From Bacteroidaceae bacterium (lineage in GTDB: Bacteria; Bacteroidota; Bacteroidia; Bacteroidales; Bacteroidaceae), in the NCBI GenBank assembly GCA_017940185.1, contig JAGAZE010000007.1, forward strand, positions 1 to 48,787: a stretch of 48,787 nt of DNA, in the 5' to 3' direction. Of the stretch, positions 42,594-48,787 are shown piece after piece. Both the position numbers and the translations under genes were made by a program. The notes under the pieces were generated by a model. That model was given only the letters and a program-made list of their open reading frames with translations. It was not told the DNA's origin and made no database searches. Each line of letters opens with the position of its first letter. Position 1 is the stretch's first letter.

Positions 42594-42621
42594 AGCGGGT
42601 CGGCTTCACAGCCGGCCCGCT
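42594..42621 (+). terminator. Terminator after the DUF4465 gene
   Basis: AGCGGGTCGGC (42594-42604) pairs with GCCGGCCCGCT (42611-42621) with one T-G pair and a 6-nt loop. The rest of the gap to 42741 holds no gene. Confidence 0.75.
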
Positions 42622-42740
42622 TGCTTACTATACAAAAACATTATGAATTATTCTTTCGCTGCCACCAGTGGCATAATTGCAAGGCAAAGGTAGGGAGGTA
42701 TGTGCAGTGGTGCAATACCTAAAAGCAGGTATTTGCATTC

Positions 42741-45002
42741 CTACCATCTGAAGAGTGCCGCTCCCACTGTCTCCGCATTGCCATCGAATTGTAGGGCATA
42801 GATGCCTCGTGGCAGCTGTGCGAGGCTGATGCGATGCTCGCGCTGTTGCGCCGGCAGGGTGATGGTCAGACACTTCACTCCCTGAGTGGTGTAGATGGTG
42901 AGTGTGGTGGGTTGTGTGGGCGTGTGTGGGAGGATGATGTGGAGGGTGGCATCGGGTGTGATGCTTATTTGCGCCCTGGTGGGATTGACTGGTAGCGAGG
43001 GGATGGCTGTGGACGACAACAGATAGAGCAGACCGGCGTAGGCATCAATCTGTCCGTAGCCGTATTGTTGGTTGGGGTACGACAGTACGGGGTCGTTGTG
43101 TTGCGATGTGTGTGCGATGATGTCGAGCACGTCTGCGGGAGAGAGCGTAGGACACGCCTGCAGCCAGAGTGCCACGACGCCTGCTGCTGCCGGGCATGCC
43201 ATCGATGTGCCGCTGTTGCGATTCCAGGCGTAGGTGCGTCCGCCGTAGTCGAAATGCTCCACGTCTTCAAGCACATCGCGTGCCTCGGGGTGCGCCTCAA
43301 TGTAGTAGCTGCTATATGCCGAGATGACATTGCTGCCCGGTGCCGTCACGTCGGGTTTGAGCCGTCCGTCGAAGGTGGGCCCCACCGATGAGTAGTAGCT
43401 GCGCAGCCCGCCGGTGGCATAGTCGGTCTCGCCCCATTCCCCTTTGTAGTTGTATGCACCTTTGCGATAGCCCGTAGCTCCCACACTGATAACGCTCGGT
43501 GCCGAGGCGGGCGAGTTGATGCAATGCGTCGCCTCGCCGTCGTTGAGGCTTGGGTTGATGGGGTGGGGAGAGATGTATCCCGCTTGCTTGAACAGTTCTA
43601 CATCGGCATTGCTGCCTGTGAGCTCCACCGACAGCGGCTGTGTCACTCCGATGGCGTTGCTGTCGCATCCGATGACGACCTCGTAGCACATCTCCTCGCT
43701 GTTGTAGCAGGAGGGGAAGGCTGCAATAGCAATGGTGTGTTGCCTGTTGGCAGTGTGCACGGTGTCGGTCAGTGTCGAGTCAGACTTTGCGAGCACCTCC
43801 CTGGTGTGCACTTGCCATAGCGTGCGCGGACTCTCGGTGGTGGTGGCATCGTGGTAGAAGGTGATGTCGATGCCGAAGGGGTCGCGGCTCTTGGCAGTGA
43901 ACATCACGCGTTGGCCGTGTGCAAAGAGGAAATTGCCCGCGCGCTGTTGCCCGTGGGGCTTGTGTATATAGGTGGGCAGCAGTGCATCGTTGCCTGCCGC
44001 CGCCACGATGATGCGTCCCGGACCGGTGAGGCTGTCGAGTACCTCGTAGAAGAGCACATCGTCGCCGCGGAAGTCTTGCGCCGACCCTTCGCTGAACGAT
44101 ATCACACAAGGCTTGCCTACCGACTGCGCATAGTCGAACATATACTTAAATCCCAGCGCGTCGGTGGCGTAGGTGAACTTATAAATCTGTGTGCTGTCTA
44201 CCAGTCCGATGTTGTTCGACACTGCATTGGCCACCACGCACAGGTCGGCGTCGGGTGCCATGCCTCTGTAGGGCGAGGTGTATCCGCTTCCTGCTGCTGT
44301 GGCAAGCGTGTGTGTGCCATGCGACAGCATGCTGCCGTCGGTGGAATGCGCCTGCGCCAGTATTTCCTCGCTTGTGGTCCAGTCGCGGCCCACGTAGAGG
44401 GAGCTTGCCAGCGTGTCGGCCGACAGCTGGTCCCAGAATCGATGTATGCGGTAGCGCTGCATGTCGGCAGCATAGAAGGTGGGATGTGTGAGGTCGAAGC
44501 CTACGTCCATCACGCCCACCACCACGCCCTGTCCTGTGTAGGGCTGTGGCAGGCTGTAGCCCTGCCATGCCGGCAGCGTGCGCAGGTAGACGGCGCACGA
44601 ATCGTTGCAGAGGCTGTGGCTCTGCTTCGCCTCGATGCGCAGCACCTGCGGCTCGCAACTCAATGCTGCAAGCCGGCTCAGGGGGATGTCGGCAATGTGT
44701 ATGTTGCCCCAGTGTGCCAGACTCCGCATGCCGTGTCGTGCCATCACGGCCTCGGCATCGCCCTCTAAGCGTACAAAGGCGCACAGCGAGGCGGAAGAGG
44801 GTAGGGCAGCGGCAACATCGGAAGCCTCTCTCCTCGCCCCTTTGCCTTCCATTCTCCCCTCTTCCCCCTTTACTATCTGCCGCACCCATGCCGACATCTT
44901 GCCATAGTGCGGCTGTTGTGCGACTCCTTCTGTGGGCAGCAAGAAGAGCAGCAGCGGCAACAGCAACAACAAACGAAGGCGGAGGGAAAACTGACGAATC
45001 AT
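42741..45002 (-). CDS. Subtilisin-like serine protease (S8) with T9SS sorting domain
   Basis: 753 residues, signal peptide at 1-28. The S8 catalytic triad is visible: Asp166 in GVMDVGFDLTHP, His228 in SHGTHTLATAAG and Ser near residue 600 in NSGTSMACPAAAG. The oxyanion Asn is in AAAGNDA. The last 80 or so residues form a beta-sandwich tail (TLTIYTTQGVKCLTITLPAQ, HRISLAQLPRGIYALQFDGN) of the type A T9SS C-terminal signal, so it is likely secreted through the type IX system and attached to the cell surface. Transcribed alone with a weak promoter. Substrate probably host or dietary protein (inference). Confidence 0.94.
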   Translation of the reverse strand: MIRQFSLRLRLLLLLPLLLFLLPTEGVAQQPHYGKMSAWVRQIVKGEEGRMEGKGARREASDVAAALPSSASLCAFVRLEGDAEAVMARHGMRSLAHWGNIHIADIPLSRLAALSCEPQVLRIEAKQSHSLCNDSCAVYLRTLPAWQGYSLPQPYTGQGVVVGVMDVGFDLTHPTFYAADMQRYRIHRFWDQLSADTLASSLYVGRDWTTSEEILAQAHSTDGSMLSHGTHTLATAAGSGYTSPYRGMAPDADLCVVANAVSNNIGLVDSTQIYKFTYATDALGFKYMFDYAQSVGKPCVISFSEGSAQDFRGDDVLFYEVLDSLTGPGRIIVAAAGNDALLPTYIHKPHGQQRAGNFLFAHGQRVMFTAKSRDPFGIDITFYHDATTTESPRTLWQVHTREVLAKSDSTLTDTVHTANRQHTIAIAAFPSCYNSEEMCYEVVIGCDSNAIGVTQPLSVELTGSNADVELFKQAGYISPHPINPSLNDGEATHCINSPASAPSVISVGATGYRKGAYNYKGEWGETDYATGGLRSYYSSVGPTFDGRLKPDVTAPGSNVISAYSSYYIEAHPEARDVLEDVEHFDYGGRTYAWNRNSGTSMACPAAAGVVALWLQACPTLSPADVLDIIAHTSQHNDPVLSYPNQQYGYGQIDAYAGLLYLLSSTAIPSLPVNPTRAQISITPDATLHIILPHTPTQPTTLTIYTTQGVKCLTITLPAQQREHRISLAQLPRGIYALQFDGNAETVGAALFRW

Positions 45003-45093
45003 GGTGATATATATTATAAGGGTGAGAGAGGTGTTGAAGAGTGCAAAGAAAAGAAAAAATCGGGAAAGGACGTTGCGTTTTGCTGAAAACCTT

Positions 45094-45101
45094 TACTTTT
45101 G
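45094..45101 (+). promoter_or_regulatory. -7 element of the M48 protease gene
   Basis: TACTTTTG, 53 bp upstream of the start, with CGTTGCG at 45071-45077 near the -33 position. Confidence 0.55.
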
Positions 45102-45154
45102 CCCTTCAACAGAGCTGCACACACTGCATATCACTATACAATAATCCATAAGCT

Positions 45155-45964
45155 ATGAAACAAGCAAAAAGTCTTCTTCTCATCTTTGTCGTGGCCTTGC
45201 TTGCCGCCTGCGGCACCACTCGTACCGTGCCCATCACCGGTCGTAAGCAGACTATCTCCGTGAGCGATGCCGACATGTTGAGTCTCAGCTCACAGGAATA
45301 TTCCAAATTCATGGCCAGTGCCAAGGCTTCTACCAACAGCACCAACACTGCCATGGTAAAACGTGTGGGCCAGAAACTCGCCACTGCCGTTGAGAACTAT
45401 CTGCGCCAGAACGGCATGGCCGCCGATCTGGCCAACTACAAGTGGGAGTTCAATCTCGTTGCCGACCAGCAGGTAAATGCCTTCTGCATGCCTGGAGGCA
45501 AAATCGTAGTCTATGAGGGGCTGTTGCCCGTCACTCAGAACGAGGCTTGCCTTGCCGTAGTGCTGGGGCATGAGATAGCCCATGCCGTGGCACGCCACTC
45601 CGCCGAGCAGATAAGCAAGCAGCAGCGCCAGCAGACAGGTCTGCAGATAGGCGCCGCCGTAGCAGGAGCGTTGGGTGTGGGCAGTGCCACCACCAATGTG
45701 GTAGGCTCGCTCATCGCACAAGGCATACAGCTGCGCAACCTGAAGTATTCGCGCGACCATGAGTACGAAGCCGACCACATAGGGCTCATCTTCGCCGCCA
45801 TGGCAGGCTACGACCCGCAGGTGGCTGTCGGATTGTGGCAACGCATGGCCGCACAGGGCGGAGGCAAGTCTGCTGAATTTCTCAGCAGCCATCCTTCCGA
45901 CGCCAACCGCATCAAAGCCATTCAGAAGTGGATGCCCGAGGCGCTGAAGTACTATAAGAAATAG
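45155..45964 (+). CDS. M48 family metalloprotease lipoprotein
   Basis: 269 residues. The lipobox LLAAC puts the lipid on Cys19, so it is a membrane-anchored periplasmic protease resembling E. coli LoiP/BepA without TPRs. The zinc site is GHEIAHAVARHS (HExxH) and the third ligand Glu lies in EYEADHIGLIFAAMAGYDP. A Gly/Ala-rich segment (LQIGAAVAGALGVGSATTN) separates them, as in the family. The C-terminal SHPSDANRIKAI is also typical. The family degrades misfolded envelope proteins. Monocistronic, ending at a bidirectional terminator. Confidence 0.95.
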   Translation: MKQAKSLLLIFVVALLAACGTTRTVPITGRKQTISVSDADMLSLSSQEYSKFMASAKASTNSTNTAMVKRVGQKLATAVENYLRQNGMAADLANYKWEFNLVADQQVNAFCMPGGKIVVYEGLLPVTQNEACLAVVLGHEIAHAVARHSAEQISKQQRQQTGLQIGAAVAGALGVGSATTNVVGSLIAQGIQLRNLKYSRDHEYEADHIGLIFAAMAGYDPQVAVGLWQRMAAQGGGKSAEFLSSHPSDANRIKAIQKWMPEALKYYKK

Positions 45965-45991
45965 TCGGCCGACAAGTAGCCGACATACACA

Positions 45992-46028
45992 CGGCAAGCC
46001 CTGCACCATCATGGTGCAGGGCTTGCCG
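45992..46028. terminator. Bidirectional terminator between M48 and fbp
   Basis: A perfect 16-bp stem (CGGCAAGCCCTGCACC at 45992-46007 with 46013-46028), 5-nt loop, between convergent genes. Confidence 0.78.
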
Positions 46029-46048
46029 GTGTAGAGTGGGGTAGCGGT

Positions 46049-48031
46049 TCAGGGGCGTTTCTCCTTTATCAGTCCGTGGCGGTAGGCGTAGAGCAATGCC
46101 TTGAGGTCGTCCACCTGTTGCTGTATCTCCTTTCCCTGGTCGGTGTCGCCCACGAGCATACGCCTGTTAGCCATCTCCACTATCTGTGTGGTGCTGACGA
46201 TGTCGGTGCCGCGCAATATGGCATCCTTGGTGCTGCTGAACGGCTCGTGCTGCACGAGTTGGAACCCACGGCTGTGGTACACCAGGGTGTAGCCTGCTAT
46301 GCCCGTCTCCTTGTGGTATGCTTGCGAGAAGCCTCCGTCGATGACCATGAGCTTGCCGTTGGCCTTGATGGGGTTTTCTCCCTCGGCGGCGTGCACCGGC
46401 ACATGGCCGTTGATGATGTGGCGGTTGGGTCCCTGCACATTGAAAGCATCGAGGATGGTGTCCACCACCTGCTCGTTGTCGCGCAGTTTGAAGAAGTTGC
46501 CCTTCTCCTCCTTGTGTGTCGACTTGTCGCTGAGGAAGTAGCGTTCGAAGGTTGCCATCTTCGACTTGTCGAACAGGATGGAGTCGGGTCCGCACCACAG
46601 GTAGAGGAAGTAGTCGATAGCAAATTGCCGTTCCTTGTCGGGTGTGTCGTTCTGGAACGCCGAGCGCAGGAGCATGCCGGTATTGTGCATGAGCTGCATG
46701 CCTTTGTAGCGCTTGCCGCCGTAGAGTTCCACCTCCTTCAGCGTGCCGTCGTCGTTGAGCGGCACCGAAGCGTGGAACAGCAGGTTGTTGTTGTAGATGG
46801 CATACATGCATCCGTGGCCGAGCAGCATGCGTATGTGCTTCTGCAGTTTCTCACTGATGCGGAAAGAGTGTGCCAGACGCTGCATGATGTTTTCTTCGGC
46901 GGGTGTGAGCAGCTCGGGTGCTGCGGGGTCGATGGTGGGGAAGTGGCAGCTGCGCATCGCGTAGTCGGTGCCGGCGATGCGGCAGGTGCCGGCGGCATAG
47001 TCCACGTTGCCCAGCAGGCAGCGGTCGGTCATGCCCCATTCGGGATGGCGGCGGATGATTTCGGCTTCCTTCTTGAACTGTATCACCGTGATGGCCTTGT
47101 GCATGAGTGCTATGAGCCGTGTGTTCTGCTCGTCGTTGTGGCTGTCGTTGCCTTGCATGCGCGGCTTGAACTCTTCGCACGGGTCGTCGCCGTAGGTCTC
47201 CAGCGCGAAGGTGGCCAGCGGCATGAGGTTGATGCCGTAGCCCTCCTCCAGCGTGGCGAGGTTGGCATAGCGCAGCGACAGGCGGATGACATTGCATATA
47301 CACGCCTCGTTGCCCGCACAGGCACCCATCCACAGAATGTCGTGGTTGCCCCACTGTATGTCCCAGTTCTTGTATTGCGCCATGGTGTCCATGATGATGT
47401 GCGCACCCGGACCACGGTCGTAGATGTCGCCGAGTATGTGCAGATAGTCGATGGCCAGGCGTTGTATGACGTTGGCGAGCGTGGTGATGAAGTCGTCGGC
47501 GCGCCCCGTGTCGATGATGGTGTCGATGATGCCGCGGAAGTACGCAGCCTTGTTGGGGTCGTCGGTGCGCTCGTGCAGCAGTTCCTGAATGATGTAGGAG
47601 AACTCTGTGGGCAGCGTCTTGCGCACCTTGGAGCGGGTGTACTTGCTCGACACGTCGCGGCACACGCGCACCAGGCGGTTGAGCGCTATGTGATACCAGT
47701 CGTCCATGTCGCCCTCGCTGCTCTTCACCAGTTCCAGCTTCTGCTCCGGATAGTAGATGAGCGTGCACAGTTCGCGCTTCTCCGATTCGCGCAACTCGTT
47801 GCCGAATATCTCGTTGACCTTGCGCTTGATGTTGCCCGATGCATTCTTCAGCACATGCAGGAAGGCTTCGTACTCGCCGTGTATGTCAGCCAGGAAGTGC
47901 TCCGTGCCCTTGGGCAGGTTGAGGATGGCCTGCAGGTTGATTACCTCGGTGCTTGCCTGAGCAATGGTGGGAAAAGAGTGGGCCAGCAGCTGCAGGTAGC
48001 GTAGGTCGGGTATGTTGTTGATTTTCTTCAT
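46049..48031 (-). CDS. fbp: Fructose-1,6-bisphosphatase class III
   Basis: 660 residues from the ATG at 48031 (MKKINNIPDLRYLQLL). It hydrolyses fructose-1,6-bisphosphate in gluconeogenesis; class III is the Firmicutes/Bacteroidota type, with a calcineurin-like metallophosphatase core. Metal-site motifs: FLADIHGEYEAF, LGDIYDRGPGAHIIMD, WGNHDILWMGA, then INGHVPVHAAEGENP and DGGFSQAYHKETG. Length is normal. Transcribed alone; -7 element at 48061-48068, with 22-bp array 3 about 90 bp further upstream. Confidence 0.97.
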   Translation of the reverse strand: MKKINNIPDLRYLQLLAHSFPTIAQASTEVINLQAILNLPKGTEHFLADIHGEYEAFLHVLKNASGNIKRKVNEIFGNELRESEKRELCTLIYYPEQKLELVKSSEGDMDDWYHIALNRLVRVCRDVSSKYTRSKVRKTLPTEFSYIIQELLHERTDDPNKAAYFRGIIDTIIDTGRADDFITTLANVIQRLAIDYLHILGDIYDRGPGAHIIMDTMAQYKNWDIQWGNHDILWMGACAGNEACICNVIRLSLRYANLATLEEGYGINLMPLATFALETYGDDPCEEFKPRMQGNDSHNDEQNTRLIALMHKAITVIQFKKEAEIIRRHPEWGMTDRCLLGNVDYAAGTCRIAGTDYAMRSCHFPTIDPAAPELLTPAEENIMQRLAHSFRISEKLQKHIRMLLGHGCMYAIYNNNLLFHASVPLNDDGTLKEVELYGGKRYKGMQLMHNTGMLLRSAFQNDTPDKERQFAIDYFLYLWCGPDSILFDKSKMATFERYFLSDKSTHKEEKGNFFKLRDNEQVVDTILDAFNVQGPNRHIINGHVPVHAAEGENPIKANGKLMVIDGGFSQAYHKETGIAGYTLVYHSRGFQLVQHEPFSSTKDAILRGTDIVSTTQIVEMANRRMLVGDTDQGKEIQQQVDDLKALLYAYRHGLIKEKRP

Positions 48032-48060
48032 GTTGGTTAATATTCGTATAAATGGCACTG

Positions 48061-48068
48061 CAAAGGTA
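48061..48068 (-). promoter_or_regulatory. -7 element of fbp
   Basis: Minus-strand TACCTTTG, 29 bp upstream of the fbp start. The -33 region has only partial matches (TTGTTCTTG). Confidence 0.6.
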
Positions 48069-48158
48069 ATACAAATATCAACAAGAACAACCCTTGCTGC
48101 CTAAAACTCTGCGGCACCGTTCGCCGACAGTAAGCATACCAGTGCTCGCATTGAGCCT

Positions 48159-48257
48159 CAATCACACTGCAACTATTGCCCAATCACACTGCAACTATTG
48201 TCCAATCACACTGCAATCAGGCAATACTTGCATTCCAATCAGGCAATACTTGCAATT
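48159..48257. repeat. 22-bp tandem repeat array 3 (4.5 units, 11-bp substructure)
   Basis: Two units beginning CAATCACACTG at 48159 and 48181 (second halves CAACTATTGCC/TC), then a half unit of 11 bases (48203-48213), then two units beginning CAATCAGGCAA at 48214 and 48236. The whole is 99 bases, nine 11-mers. The array runs straight into satellite copy 2. The first bases of the window (ATAGTTGCAATTC) resemble its end, suggesting the same array precedes copy 1. Confidence 0.9.
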
Positions 48258-48646
48258 CCGAGAACAAAAGGCCTTGTCTACACACATTGTTGTGAATGCT
48301 TGGATGATACACGCCCACTTCTTGTCATAGTCATCTAAAACTTTTTTTGCAAAAATGCCTGCACGCTTGCACTCGCGCGCATATCGTACTGATACACAGT
48401 GTCATAGAGAGTGTAAGCGATTTTTGTCGCTTACACTCGCTTGCACTCCTTCTCGCCGCCCCATTCTCGAATGGGTGTAAGCAAGGTGTAAGCGAACAAA
48501 ATGCTTGCACCATCGCAATATTCTGATTTACAGCGGAAAAGCAGACGGCGTGTGTAAGCGGTGTAAGCGACAAAAAATCGCTTACACCTCGCAACGCTCT
48601 GATACACAACGTATCGAACGCCGTTGGTGTAAGCAAATCGGAAAAA
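48258..48646. repeat. Hairpin satellite, copy 2 (right end)
   Basis: Same structure and orientation as 1-503. The leader GTCTACACAC is followed by a TTTTTTGCAAAAATGCCTGC stretch (aligned with the same in copy 1). Units with perfect hairpins lie at 48410-48437 and 48561-48587, a degenerate one at 48475-48517. Spacers include TCGCAATATTCTGA (about 48514-48527) and CTCGCAACGCTCTGA (48588-48602). The terminal half unit GTGTAAGCAAAT lies at 48627-48638. Units here are 64-77 bp. No gene is supported. Confidence 0.85.
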
Positions 48647-48657
48647 CAGTAAGATAG

Positions 48658-48722
48658 CGTTCTGAAGAACGATGTGGGTTTTAGAACAACACCGGTTTCG
48701 ATCCCCGATTGGGAGCGAAACC
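48658..48722. other. Palindrome and stem-loop at the right edge
   Basis: CGTTCTGAAGAACG (48658-48671) is a perfect inverted repeat with a 2-nt centre. A stem-loop follows: GGTTTCG (48694-48700) pairs with CGAAACC (48716-48722), with CCC/GGG pairing inside. The last bases are AT-rich and then GC-rich (GGCCGCGCGCGGGG). These could be an operator and a leader or terminator of a gene beyond the window; nothing more can be said. Confidence 0.45.
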
Positions 48723-48787
48723 CTAAATTAAAATACGAAGTGCAATTTCTTAGTTTGTTTTAGTTTTCGTGGCCGCGCGCGGGGTCG

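Noticed and set aside
42682-42691. Minus-strand TACCTTTG near 42685
   Set aside because: It lies downstream of the subtilase stop and points into the DUF4465 terminator; no gene follows, so probably chance.
46076-48004. 642-codon open frame on the plus strand
   Set aside because: Antisense shadow of fbp, which has complete metal-site motifs.

Overview
The window looks like a chromosomal segment of a Bacteroidales bacterium, most probably Prevotella or a close relative. The grounds are: promoters of the Bacteroidota type (TTTG, 19 bases, TAnnTTTG); no obvious Shine-Dalgarno sites; many lipoproteins and DUF families typical of the phylum (DUF2723, DUF4296, DUF4465, a DUF3244-like protein); a subtilase with a type IX secretion tail; a cysteine-free TraR/DksA-type protein; a class III fructose-1,6-bisphosphatase; and the gene order ileS, traR/dksA-like, lspA, DUF4296. 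I see no phage, integrase, transposase or CRISPR-Cas. Placement below family level is an inference.

Layout. 1-503 is a hairpin satellite. 580-7564 (minus) holds an unknown exported protein, a TonB_C-GDPD fusion, queG, a polysaccharide deacetylase and a giant DUF2723 membrane protein. 7763-12270 is AT-richer and looks accessory: three unknown secreted or lipoproteins facing a membrane-anchored TPR/HTH regulator. 12407-16910 holds an S9 peptidase, a DUF2284 protein and a GYF_2 membrane protein. 17079-20596 (plus) carries ffh, folD, a 59-residue TPR protein, tRNA-Phe(GAA) and an exported protein. 20750-23485 (minus) is a four-subunit 2-oxoacid:ferredoxin oxidoreductase. 23791-27287 (plus) has a DPM1-like glycosyltransferase, a flippase-like membrane protein and pepD. 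27515-33120 (minus) has an HU-like protein, three tandem paralogous GT2 glycosyltransferases and a C69 dipeptidase. 33351-34766 is an AT-rich S41 protease. 34938-41572 (minus) is ileS, traR/dksA-like, lspA, DUF4296 and nadC. 41750-48031 holds a DUF4465 lipoprotein, a T9SS subtilase, an M48 lipoprotein protease and fbp. 48159-48646 is a second copy of the repeat element that opens the window.

Most genes are core metabolism (folate C1 transfer, NAD and queuosine synthesis, gluconeogenesis, ferredoxin-linked 2-oxoacid oxidation), protein export (SRP, signal peptidase II) or peptide digestion (S9, C69, S8, S41, M48, PepD), which suits an amino-acid-using anaerobe. The most unusual content is non-coding. 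One element is a composite repeat of about 0.4-0.5 kb, built of GTGTAAGCG/CGCTTACAC hairpins joined by a conserved spacer, present as direct copies at both ends. The other is a family of 22-bp tandem arrays (four units each, 11+11 structure, mostly starting CAATC on one strand) in intergenic regions, two of them immediately upstream of promoters. I cannot assign either to a named system.
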